From Rhodoferax sp. (GTDB lineage: Bacteria > Pseudomonadota > Gammaproteobacteria > Burkholderiales > Burkholderiaceae_C), in the NCBI RefSeq assembly GCF_023700745.1, contig NZ_JAMPYG010000007.1, positions 80,725 through 144,724 of the forward strand: a DNA stretch of 64,000 nucleotides, written 5' to 3'. Numbering within the stretch: the first letter of the stretch is position 1; each line of letters starts with the position of its first letter. Positions 47,894 to 55,611 of the stretch are shown here, one piece after another. A program made the translations under genes and the position numbers. The notes under the pieces are model-generated. The model saw only the letters and a program-made list of their open reading frames with translations. It ran no database searches and was not told the DNA's origin.

Positions 47894-49944
47894 CCAACAC
47901 GCCCCAAACCAGTCACACCAGCTACCCGCGACTGCTGTCGCCGCTGGCAGTGCGCAACCTGACCTTGCGCAACCGCATGGTCATGGGTGCGATGCACACG
48001 CGCCTGGAAAGCATGGACCGTCCGGTTGAGCGCATCAAGGCGTTCTACCGGGCCCGCGCAGAGGGCGAAATCGGCCTCATCATCACCGGCGGCATTTCGC
48101 CCAACAGGGCCGGCCGCATGGAAGACGATGCCCCTGCCATGACGGCAGATGCCGACCTGGACTGGCACCGTGCCATCGTCGATGCCGTGCGTGGCACCGA
48201 CACCCAGGTCTGCATGCAGCTCCTGCACGCGGGCCGCTACGCCAAGTTTGAGGGCTGCGTGGGCCCCGGCACGCTGCGTGCACGCATCAACAAGTTCACA
48301 CCACGCGCGCTGAGCACACAGGAGGTCCGGGACACCATCGCCGACTATGCACGGGCCGCAGTGATGGCCCGCGATCTCGGCTACCACGCGGTGGAGATCA
48401 TGGGGTCGGAAGGCTATCTGATCAACGAGTTCACTGCGCCGTGCACCAACGACCGTTCCGATGCATTCGGCGGTGACTTTGAAGGCCGCATCCGTTTTCC
48501 CATCGAAATCATCCAGGCCGTGCGGCAGGCGGTGGGACCGGACTTTGCCATCATCTACCGCATCTCGGCGCTGGACCTGGTTGAAGGCGGCATGACAGGC
48601 GACGAAACGCTGGAACTGGCGCGACGCGTTGTGACGGCAGGGGCCGACATTCTCAACACCGGCATTGGCTGGCACGAATCTGACGTGCCCACCGTGTCGC
48701 ACAACGTGCCGCGCGCCGGCTGGGCCTACGCGGTGCGCCGGATCAAGGCGGCAGTGACGATCCCGGTGATGGCCTCCAACCGCATCAACGAGCCGGCAGT
48801 GGCCGAATCCATTCTGGCATCCGGCCAAGCCGATCTGGTGTCGATGGCACGCCCCCTGCTGGCCGACCCCGACTTTGCCCGCAAGACGCGACTGGGGCAG
48901 GCCCAGCGCATCAACACCTGCATCGCCTGCAACCAGGCCTGTCTTGACAACATCTTCAAGCATAAGACGGCCACCTGTCTGGTCAATCCGCGCGCGGGCC
49001 GCGAGCTGGACTGGGTGACGCATCCGGCATCCTTGCCCAAGCGCATCGCAGTGGTGGGGGCAGGGGCTGCGGGTATGAATTTCGCATTCAACGCCGCCGA
49101 GCGCGGCCATCAGGTGACCCTCTTCGAAGCGGGTTCCGAGCCAGGCGGACAGCTGTGCCTGGCTCGCAATGTGCCCGGCAAGACGGAATTCGACGAGATG
49201 CTGCGTTACTTCCGTGGGCGACTGACCGAGGAAAAAGTAGACCTCCGGCTGGACTGCGCGGTGACAGCCGAGCAACTTGCCAGTGGGAACTTCGACGAAG
49301 TCGTGCTGGCCACCGGCGTCCGGCCACGCCAACCCGATCTCCCCGGCGTCCATCGGTCCGATGTGCTGCGGTATGACCAGGTATTGTCAGGTGCACCAGT
49401 GGGCGAGCGCGTGGTCATCATCGGTGCCGGGGCCATAGCCTACGACATGGTGGAATTCTTGCTGGGCGACGCCCCGCACACACCACCGGCGCTGGCCGAT
49501 TTCGCAATGGAATACGGCTTGGACATCAGCGCACAATCTGCGGGTGGCCGCAGTCCCAGGCCAGAACGCCTGGCTGCGCGCCGCCAAGTGACGGTGTTGC
49601 AGCGCAGTGAGCGGCGCCCGGGCGCCTCGCTTGCCGTGACCACCGGCTGGATACGGCGCGACAAGGTGCTGCGCTTCGGCGTGCCGATTCTCACGGGCGT
49701 GACGACCCATCGCATAGACGATGCAGGCCTGCACTACACCACGCTGGACGGCAAGCTGGCCACCCTGCCCTTCGACACGGTCATTCTCTGCGCCGGGCAA
49801 GAGCCGGTGCGCGAGCTTGAGGCACAGTTGCACCGCACTGCGCCAGGTCTGCCGGTACATGTCATCGGCGGCGCCGACAACGCCGCGGAGCTTGACGCCA
49901 GGCGCGCCATCGAGCAGGCCAGCCGCCTGGCGCTCGCGATTTAA
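47890..49944 (+). CDS. 2,4-dienoyl-CoA reductase-like NADH:flavin oxidoreductase
   Basis: This 684-residue enzyme has an N-terminal old-yellow-enzyme barrel (FMN), a 4Fe-4S site and a C-terminal FAD/NAD(P) domain. Tyr176 (SEGYLINEF) and His262 (GWHESDVPT) match the catalytic pair of bacterial FadH. The cluster ligands are Cys344, Cys347, Cys351 and Cys363, in CIACNQACLDNIF and TCLVNPR. A dinucleotide motif VVGAGAAGMNFA follows at about 386. FadH reduces 2,4-dienoyl-CoA; relatives such as BaiCD act on cyclic enone CoA esters. In this operon a dienoyl or cyclic unsaturated CoA ester is likely. The ATGA overlap couples it to the preceding crotonase. Confidence 0.85.
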   Translation: MTNTPQTSHTSYPRLLSPLAVRNLTLRNRMVMGAMHTRLESMDRPVERIKAFYRARAEGEIGLIITGGISPNRAGRMEDDAPAMTADADLDWHRAIVDAVRGTDTQVCMQLLHAGRYAKFEGCVGPGTLRARINKFTPRALSTQEVRDTIADYARAAVMARDLGYHAVEIMGSEGYLINEFTAPCTNDRSDAFGGDFEGRIRFPIEIIQAVRQAVGPDFAIIYRISALDLVEGGMTGDETLELARRVVTAGADILNTGIGWHESDVPTVSHNVPRAGWAYAVRRIKAAVTIPVMASNRINEPAVAESILASGQADLVSMARPLLADPDFARKTRLGQAQRINTCIACNQACLDNIFKHKTATCLVNPRAGRELDWVTHPASLPKRIAVVGAGAAGMNFAFNAAERGHQVTLFEAGSEPGGQLCLARNVPGKTEFDEMLRYFRGRLTEEKVDLRLDCAVTAEQLASGNFDEVVLATGVRPRQPDLPGVHRSDVLRYDQVLSGAPVGERVVIIGAGAIAYDMVEFLLGDAPHTPPALADFAMEYGLDISAQSAGGRSPRPERLAARRQVTVLQRSERRPGASLAVTTGWIRRDKVLRFGVPILTGVTTHRIDDAGLHYTTLDGKLATLPFDTVILCAGQEPVRELEAQLHRTAPGLPVHVIGGADNAAELDARRAIEQASRLALAI

Positions 49945-49949
49945 GCTTG

Positions 49950-50840
49950 ATGACTTTCTGGCGATCACGGCTGGCTGGCGGCATTGCCCTGATCGTGCTG
50001 GCGGCGCTGTCGTTTGCCAGTCTGGACACCAGCACCAAATACGCGACCCAGCTGATTCCGGTGTTGATGTTGCTGTGGTTCAGGTATGTTTTCCAGGCCA
50101 TCACCACACTGGCCCTGCGTTATCCGGCACAGAAATGGCAACTGCTGCATACCCGCAATCCAAGCTTTCAGGTCTTGCGCGGTGTGCTGTTGCTGATCAC
50201 CACGGCCTGCTCCTTTTTTGGCTTGCAGTATTTGCCAGTGGGCGAATTCACCGCCATGATGATGTTGTCGCCATTGGTGGCCACGGCAATGTCTGCCTGG
50301 TTTCTCAAAACACATGTGGCACGCTTGCGCTGGTGGCTGATGTCGGGCGGCTTGATCGGAGTGCTGCTGGTGGTTCGCCCTGGCGGACAAGTGTTTGGCT
50401 GGGCGCTGGTGTTTCCGGTCGGACTGGTGGCCAGCTACGCCTGGTTTCAGGTGCTCACCAGCCGATTGAGTGGTGAAGAAAACCCCTACACCACCCACTT
50501 TTACACGGGACTGGTCGGTGCCGTGGTGATGAGCCCGGTGATGTTGTTCGTCAGTTGGAAGCCAGACCTTTTGCTGACCTATTGGCACTGGTTTCTGCTG
50601 GTCGGGTTTTTGGGCACCTTTGGCCACCTGATGTTGATCCGTGCCTACATGCGCGCCTCGGCCCCGGTGCTGACACCTTATCTTTATACCCAGATCGGCT
50701 TTGCCACCCTGGGCGGCTGGCTGGTATTCAGCCACGTGCCCGATCTCTTGACCTGGATCGGCATTGCCATCATTGCGGCCAGCGGAATTGGCAATACGCT
50801 GCTGTCGATGGTTGAGAGTCGAAGGCAAGTCTCGCCATGA
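49950..50840 (+). CDS. EamA (DMT superfamily) transporter
   Basis: This protein of about 296 residues has ten hydrophobic segments in two EamA halves. The first half includes ALSFASLDTSTKYATQLIP and LPVGEFTAMMMLSPL; the second includes WALVFPVGLVASYAWFQVL and APVLTPYLYTQIGFA. DMT proteins export or import small metabolites. I take the ATG at 49950 rather than the TTG one codon earlier. It starts 6 bp after the reductase stop, so it probably belongs to the operon and could move the substrate or an intermediate. It converges on the next gene with a 23-bp gap. Confidence 0.85.
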   Translation: MTFWRSRLAGGIALIVLAALSFASLDTSTKYATQLIPVLMLLWFRYVFQAITTLALRYPAQKWQLLHTRNPSFQVLRGVLLLITTACSFFGLQYLPVGEFTAMMMLSPLVATAMSAWFLKTHVARLRWWLMSGGLIGVLLVVRPGGQVFGWALVFPVGLVASYAWFQVLTSRLSGEENPYTTHFYTGLVGAVVMSPVMLFVSWKPDLLLTYWHWFLLVGFLGTFGHLMLIRAYMRASAPVLTPYLYTQIGFATLGGWLVFSHVPDLLTWIGIAIIAASGIGNTLLSMVESRRQVSP

Positions 50841-50863
50841 TGTTGTCGGACCAGCGTGGCAAT

Positions 50864-52015
50864 TCAGTTCCTATTTTCACGCAATAGGTTACGCGCAATG
50901 ACGATCTGCTGAATCTGGGTAGTGCCTTCATAAATACGGAACAAGCGCACATCGCGGTAAAAGCGCTCAATGCCGTACTCGACCAGATAACCCGCACCGC
51001 CAAAAATCTGCACCGCGCGGTCGGCCACACGACCACACATCTCGGACGCAAACATCTTGGCGCAGGCGGCCTCTGTACCAACATTGCGGCCTTCGTCACG
51101 CTTGCGGGCTGCATCCAGAACCATACAGCGGGCGGCGTAAATGTCGGCATGGCTGTCAGCCAGCATGGCCTGGATCAGTTGGAACTCACCAATCGCCTTG
51201 CCAAACTGCTTGCGCTCGCGGGCGTAGCGCAGCGCATCCTGCAAAATCCGTTCGGCAGCGCCCACGCTGGCAGCGGCAATGTTCAGGCGCCCCTTGTCAA
51301 GCACCTTCATGGCGGTCTTGAAGCCCACGCCTTCCTTGCCGCCAATCAGGTTCGCAGCCGGAATACGTACGTTGTCAAAAATCACGTCACAGGTATGCGC
51401 GCCTTTTTGCCCCATCTTCTTGTCAATCGGACCCAACAACACGCCAGGCGTACCTTTTTCAACGACAAAGGCTGAAATACCCTCTGCACCCTTGGCCTGT
51501 GAGGTGCGGGCCATCACGGTGAAAATTCCAGCCTCCGGCGCGTTGGTGATGTAGCGTTTGGTGCCGTTGATGACGTAAAAATCGCCATCCTTCAAGGCCG
51601 TCGTACGCAAACTGGCGGCATCCGAGCCGCTGTCGGGTTCGGTCAGGGCAAACGAACCAATGATCTCACCGGTGGCAATCTTGGGCAGGTAATACTGCTT
51701 TTGCGCCTCGGTACCATCGATCACGATGCCCTGCGCACCGATGCCGTTGTTGGTGGCAAACAGTGAGCGAAAAGCGGGGGAGGTTTTGGCCACTTCAAAG
51801 CCGGCCAAAACCTCTTCTTCCATGGTCAAGCCCATGCCACCGTAGATTTCCGGAATGGACATGCCAAAGAGACCCATTTCCTTCATGTCCTGCACGATAT
51901 CGTCAGGGATCTGGTCCGTTTCTGCCACATGGGCTTCTTGCGGCACCAGCTTCTCGCGCACAAAGCGACCGATGGTGTCGAGCAAAAGGGTGAGGGTTTC
52001 TGGGTCTCTGATCAT
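50864..52015 (-). CDS. acyl-CoA dehydrogenase (possible pimelyl-CoA-level enzyme)
   Basis: This 383-residue ACAD has the classical base Glu363 in IYEGTTQIQ, plus FALTEPDSGSDAASLRT and YITNAPEAG. It follows badI by 18 bp and is the last gene of the badH-badI operon. Because BadI releases pimelyl-CoA, a dehydrogenase acting on that or a related dicarboxylic acyl-CoA is a reasonable guess. A role on the cyclic CoA esters is also possible. AGGGG about 8 nt before the ATG serves as its ribosome site. Confidence 0.85.
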   Translation of the reverse strand: MIRDPETLTLLLDTIGRFVREKLVPQEAHVAETDQIPDDIVQDMKEMGLFGMSIPEIYGGMGLTMEEEVLAGFEVAKTSPAFRSLFATNNGIGAQGIVIDGTEAQKQYYLPKIATGEIIGSFALTEPDSGSDAASLRTTALKDGDFYVINGTKRYITNAPEAGIFTVMARTSQAKGAEGISAFVVEKGTPGVLLGPIDKKMGQKGAHTCDVIFDNVRIPAANLIGGKEGVGFKTAMKVLDKGRLNIAAASVGAAERILQDALRYARERKQFGKAIGEFQLIQAMLADSHADIYAARCMVLDAARKRDEGRNVGTEAACAKMFASEMCGRVADRAVQIFGGAGYLVEYGIERFYRDVRLFRIYEGTTQIQQIVIARNLLRENRN

Positions 52016-52033
52016 GATGTTTCCCCTGGTGAA

Positions 52034-52831
52034 TTACTTGACGTACTTGCGGAATTCAGGTTTGCGTTTTTCGCGGAAGGCATTGCCCCCTTCGGCCGAT
52101 TCCGGGCTTTCGTAATACAGCTTGAGTGCATGCATCGCCAAGCCGCCCATGCCGCGAATCATTTCGGTGTCGACATTGAAAGATTTTTTGGCCAGTGCAA
52201 TCGCCGTCGGGCTCTTCTCGACGATCTCAAGACACCACTTGCGCACTTCAGCATCCAACTGATCAGCAGGCACGACCGCATTGACCAGGCCCATGGCCAG
52301 TGCTTCCTGTGCGGTGTAGCGACGGCACAGGTACCAGATTTCGCGGGCTTTCTTTTCGCCGACGACGCGTGCCAGCAAGGCGGTGCCAAAGCCGGGATCG
52401 ACCGAACCGACGCGTGGTCCGGCCTGACCGAGTTGCGCGTTTTCAGAGGCGATGGCCAGGTCGCAAATGGTGACCAGCACGTTGCCGCCGCCGATGGCGA
52501 AACCGTTGACGCGGGCAATCACGGGCTTGTTGCAGTCGCGGATGGCGCTTTGCATTTCTTCGACCGGCAGGCCGATGACACCGCGGCCGCCGTAGCCGCC
52601 GTCCTGCGTGCCCTGGTCACCACCGGTGCAAAAGGCCTTTTCGCCGGCACCGGTCAACACCACCACGCCGATGCTGCGGTCGTGATCAGCGTCCTTGAAG
52701 GCGTGGATCAGCTCTTCGCAGGTATTGGCCGTGAAGGCGTTATAGGCTTTGGGCCGATTGATGGTGATGGTGGCGATGCCGTCAGCCTTGGTGTAGAGGA
52801 TGTCGGTATAGATGGGGGTTGTCATTTCCAT
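52034..52831 (-). CDS. badI: 2-ketocyclohexanecarboxyl-CoA hydrolase
   Basis: BadI opens the six-membered ring of 2-oxocyclohexane-1-carboxyl-CoA with water to give pimelyl-CoA. The 265-residue sequence is of the MenB-like crotonase branch: FCTGGDQ (67-73), then DGGYGGRGVIGLP, IGGGNVLVTICDLAIAS, GSVDPGFGTALLARVVGEKKAREIWY, and the C-terminal FREKRKPEFRKYVK. These stretches match what I recall of Rhodopseudomonas palustris BadI closely. AAGGAA lies 5 nt before the ATG. It sits 30 bp after badH, which makes its substrate. Confidence 0.88.
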   Translation of the reverse strand: MEMTTPIYTDILYTKADGIATITINRPKAYNAFTANTCEELIHAFKDADHDRSIGVVVLTGAGEKAFCTGGDQGTQDGGYGGRGVIGLPVEEMQSAIRDCNKPVIARVNGFAIGGGNVLVTICDLAIASENAQLGQAGPRVGSVDPGFGTALLARVVGEKKAREIWYLCRRYTAQEALAMGLVNAVVPADQLDAEVRKWCLEIVEKSPTAIALAKKSFNVDTEMIRGMGGLAMHALKLYYESPESAEGGNAFREKRKPEFRKYVK

Positions 52832-52861
52832 TTTGATTCCTTGGTTGAGTGGATTGAAGGA

Positions 52862-53629
52862 TTAGCCGACCATGGTCAGGCCGCCGGAGACGCTGATCAC
52901 TTGACCGGTGATGAAGGCCGCATCGTCGCTGCCGAAGAAGACGATGGCGTTGGCCAGATCGTCAGGCTGGCCCAGACGTCCCAGGGGAATGGCGCTGCGG
53001 AAGGCTTCAATCAGCTTGGCGGGATCGCGCGCGCCTTCGGCCACGCCGGACAGCAAGGCGGTGTCGGTCGGTCCGGGGCACACCACGTTCACCGTGATGC
53101 TCTGGCGGGCATGTTCACGCGCCAGCGTCTTGGACAGGGCCACCAGACCGCCCTTACAAGCGGAATAGACGGCTTCGCCGGAGGAGCCGCCGCGTGCCGC
53201 GTCCGAGGCCACGTTGACAATACGTCCATACTTGCGCTCGGCCATGCCGGGTAGGACCGCGTGCAGCATGTGCAGCGCGCCGGTCAGGTTGATGGCAATC
53301 AGCTTGTCCCACTCGGACGGGACGGTCTTGACAAAAGGCTTGAATACATCCCAGCCAGCGTTGTTCACCAGCACGTCAATGGAGCCAAGTTGCGCTTCGG
53401 TGGCGGCCACGGCAGCGTCGACCTCGGCACGGTTGGTGATGTCACACTTGAAGGCGGCAGCGTTGCCGCCTGCGGCCGTGATGCCGTCCACCACCTTTTG
53501 GGCGGACTCCAGGTTCATGTCGAACACGGCCACTTTGGCGCCTTCAGATGCAAACCTGCTGCAGGTCGCCCCGCCAATGCCGCCACCGCCACCGGTTACC
53601 AAAACCACTTTGTCTTTCAATCCACGCAT
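52862..53629 (-). CDS. badH: 2-hydroxycyclohexanecarboxyl-CoA dehydrogenase
   Basis: BadH is an SDR that oxidises 2-hydroxycyclohexane-1-carboxyl-CoA to the 2-oxo form with NAD+. The 255-residue protein has TGGGGGIG (13-20), NNAGWDVFKPF, the Ser in NVASDAARGGSSGEAVYSACKGG with Y-x3-K, and the end SVSGGLTMVG. The WDVFKPF and GSSGEAVY segments are typical of BadH. GGAG lies 7 nt before the ATG. It leads the minus-strand operon badH-badI-ACAD and is divergent from the MarR gene. Confidence 0.86.
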   Translation of the reverse strand: MRGLKDKVVLVTGGGGGIGGATCSRFASEGAKVAVFDMNLESAQKVVDGITAAGGNAAAFKCDITNRAEVDAAVAATEAQLGSIDVLVNNAGWDVFKPFVKTVPSEWDKLIAINLTGALHMLHAVLPGMAERKYGRIVNVASDAARGGSSGEAVYSACKGGLVALSKTLAREHARQSITVNVVCPGPTDTALLSGVAEGARDPAKLIEAFRSAIPLGRLGQPDDLANAIVFFGSDDAAFITGQVISVSGGLTMVG

Positions 53630-53719
53630 TTCTTTTCTCCTTTTAAAAACTTAAAAATTTGTTTATCGCTGGTGAGCCATCGCTTACGATCACCACTGTC
53701 CTGATTGCCGAAACGTCCC
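53630..53719. promoter_or_regulatory. badH/badR divergent promoter region
   Basis: This 90-bp gap contains an AT-rich core at 53641-53665 with TTTTAAAAACTTAAAAA. AAAAACTTA and TTTTA from it recur in the aliB-aliA control region (about 55412-55427). A MarR-type repressor often binds its own promoter, so this is a candidate BadR site. Confidence 0.45.
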
Positions 53720-54190
53720 ATGCCTGATCTGAGCACCGCGAAAAACCACGCCATTCACGAAATCAACAACCGCCTGTTCTTTCGTCTGTTTCAAGTCGCC
53801 AACACCCTGCACACCAAAGGCACGCAGGCGGTTGAGGAACTTGGCGTGACGACACAACAGTGGTCGGTGCTGGGTGCGCTGTCGCGGCCGCAGGTGAAAG
53901 ACGGCATGTCGATTGGTGACCTGTCGCGCTTTTTGCTGGTGAGCCGCCAAAACCTGACCGGCCTGCTGTCGCGCCTGGAGCGTGACGGCCTGATCGAGCG
54001 CGCGACCAGCGAGGACGACCGCCGCTCGCGCAAAGTCAAGCTGAGCGCGCAGGGCCAGATCCTCTGGACCAGGCTGCAGGAGCCCATCCACAACTTCTAC
54101 AACGAAGCCTTGAAAGACCTGTCGTTCGATGATCGGCTGGCGTTTATCCATTACTTCACCAAGTTGCAAACCAACATGTCCAGGCTTTAA
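53720..54190 (+). CDS. badR: MarR family regulator, BadR-like
   Basis: This protein of about 156 residues has the winged-helix MarR core: VTTQQWSVLGALSRP, then MSIGDLSRFLLVSRQNLTGLLSRLERDGLIERATSEDDRRSRKVKLSAQG. The wing motif DDRRSRKV is intact. In R. palustris a MarR protein, BadR, controls badHI and the ali genes, and the same neighbours occur here. A TTG at 53705 is in frame; I prefer the ATG at 53720. Its stop overlaps the convergent aliB stop by 3 nt. A CoA-ester effector is inferred. Confidence 0.75.
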   Translation: MPDLSTAKNHAIHEINNRLFFRLFQVANTLHTKGTQAVEELGVTTQQWSVLGALSRPQVKDGMSIGDLSRFLLVSRQNLTGLLSRLERDGLIERATSEDDRRSRKVKLSAQGQILWTRLQEPIHNFYNEALKDLSFDDRLAFIHYFTKLQTNMSRL

Positions 54191-55335
54191 GTCAGGCGCA
54201 TGCCTGACTTTTCACGCGCGATGATCATCTTCATGATGTTCGCGGTGCCGTCGCCAATCTGCAGGCCAAGCACATCCCGGTAGCGCTGGGCAAAGGCGTA
54301 GTCGCTGGCGTAACCGCCATGACCGTGCGTCAGCAGACACTGGTGAATGATTTCGCAGGACAGCTTGGGGCCCCACCATTTGCACATCGCGGCTTCTGCC
54401 GTGTGCGGTTTGCCGTTGTCCTTGAGCCACAAGGTGCGCAGGCAGTGCCAACGTAGCGATTCCACATAGGTCTCGGCTTCGGCCAGCGGAAAGCTGACCC
54501 CTTGCCGTTCGATGATGGGCAGCCCAAAAGTCTCACGGCCTTTGGCGTATTCCCAACTTTCATCAAGCGAGGCACGCGCCACACCCATGCATTGCAGGCC
54601 AATCAGCGCGCGGCTGTAGTCAAAGCCCTGCATCACCTGAATAAAACCTTTGCCCTCGTCACCCAGCATGTGGTCGGCGGGCACACGCACATTGTCAAAA
54701 AAGATGGAGCCGCGACCAACAGCGCGTGTTCCCACATCGTCAAATGCGGTGCGGGTCAGGCCGAGCAAGTCCATCGGCACCAGAAACGCACTGATGCCCT
54801 TGGCGCCGTCTTTGTCAGTGCCGGTGCGAGCAAACACCACCGCCACGTCCGACTGGTCGGCCAGTGAAATCGAGGTTTTTTCACCGCTGATGACAAAGTG
54901 ATCGCCATCGCGCACTGCTTTGAGTTTCAGTCGGGCGGCGTCGGAGCCGGCACCAGGCTCGGTCAAGGCAATCGCAACGAGTTTGTCGCCCGCCAGGATG
55001 GGTTTGAGCCAACGCGCCTTCAGGTATTCCTGCGCATGGGTGGCAATGATTTGGCCGCACAACGATGTCAGGAGGTTGACATACGACATATTGAAATCGC
55101 CATAAGCGATCTGCTCCAGCAGCAGACCACTGGTGACACAGTCCACACCCAGTCCACCGTAAGCCTCGGGCAGTTCCGGCCCGAGAAAGCCCATGTCACC
55201 CATGGCCTTGATCATGGTGCGATCAATACGGCCGGATTTGTCACCTGCTTTATAGCCGGGGGCCAGCTTCTGTGTGGCAAAACGGCGGGCACTGTCTACC
55301 AGAGCCTGCTGGTCGTCACTGAGGTTGAAGTCCAC
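54187..55335 (-). CDS. aliB: cyclohexanecarboxyl-CoA dehydrogenase
   Basis: AliB oxidises cyclohexanecarboxyl-CoA to cyclohex-1-enecarboxyl-CoA. The 382-residue ACAD has ALTEPGAGSDAARLKLKA and HFVISGEKTSISLADQ. At the C-terminal base position it reads QIGDGTANIM, with Asp362 where most ACADs have Glu; cyclic acyl-CoA dehydrogenases are known to differ here. It is divergent from the CoA ligase aliA across a 276-bp operator region and lies next to badR. Assignment rests on this context and on resemblance to AliB proteins. Confidence 0.82.
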   Translation of the reverse strand: MDFNLSDDQQALVDSARRFATQKLAPGYKAGDKSGRIDRTMIKAMGDMGFLGPELPEAYGGLGVDCVTSGLLLEQIAYGDFNMSYVNLLTSLCGQIIATHAQEYLKARWLKPILAGDKLVAIALTEPGAGSDAARLKLKAVRDGDHFVISGEKTSISLADQSDVAVVFARTGTDKDGAKGISAFLVPMDLLGLTRTAFDDVGTRAVGRGSIFFDNVRVPADHMLGDEGKGFIQVMQGFDYSRALIGLQCMGVARASLDESWEYAKGRETFGLPIIERQGVSFPLAEAETYVESLRWHCLRTLWLKDNGKPHTAEAAMCKWWGPKLSCEIIHQCLLTHGHGGYASDYAFAQRYRDVLGLQIGDGTANIMKMIIAREKSGMRLT

Positions 55336-55611
55336 TGCAATCTCCTTTTTTGTTTCGGTTCTTGTAGTTTATGGATAAACGCCAAAGCATGTCAACATAT
55401 TTACTTAAAATATTTTACAAAAACTTAGATCATCGCCTTGAATAAGTTATTACTTGCTGTTTTTATTAGGGAAATCCCTAGGAAGGGAATACCATAATTT
55501 TTACAAAAATCACTTGTAAAAATTCATATATGGCAATACATTGTCTGAACTTGTCAATTTCAGTATGCTAATAACCTGCGTGCCGACCCTAATAACCAAA
55601 GGAGCATCTCC
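55336..55611. promoter_or_regulatory. aliB-aliA divergent control region
   Basis: This AT-rich 276-bp gap has no gene. It contains a perfect 11-bp inverted repeat (55496-55524) and a 12-bp palindrome TAAAATATTTTA (55406-55417). It also has a small TAGGG-AAAT-CCCTA repeat (55467-55480) and two copies of TTTTACAAAAA (55412-55422, 55499-55509). AAAGGAG at 55598-55604 is the aliA ribosome site. The arrangement suits one regulator acting on both divergent genes. Confidence 0.65.
55496..55524. promoter_or_regulatory. 11-bp inverted repeat, probable BadR operator
   Basis: AATTTTTACAA, a 7-nt spacer AAATCAC, then the exact complement TTGTAAAAATT. Size and symmetry fit a dimeric MarR regulator. The half-site core TTTTACAA recurs near 55412 on the aliB side, suggesting a second site there. 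Confidence 0.6.
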
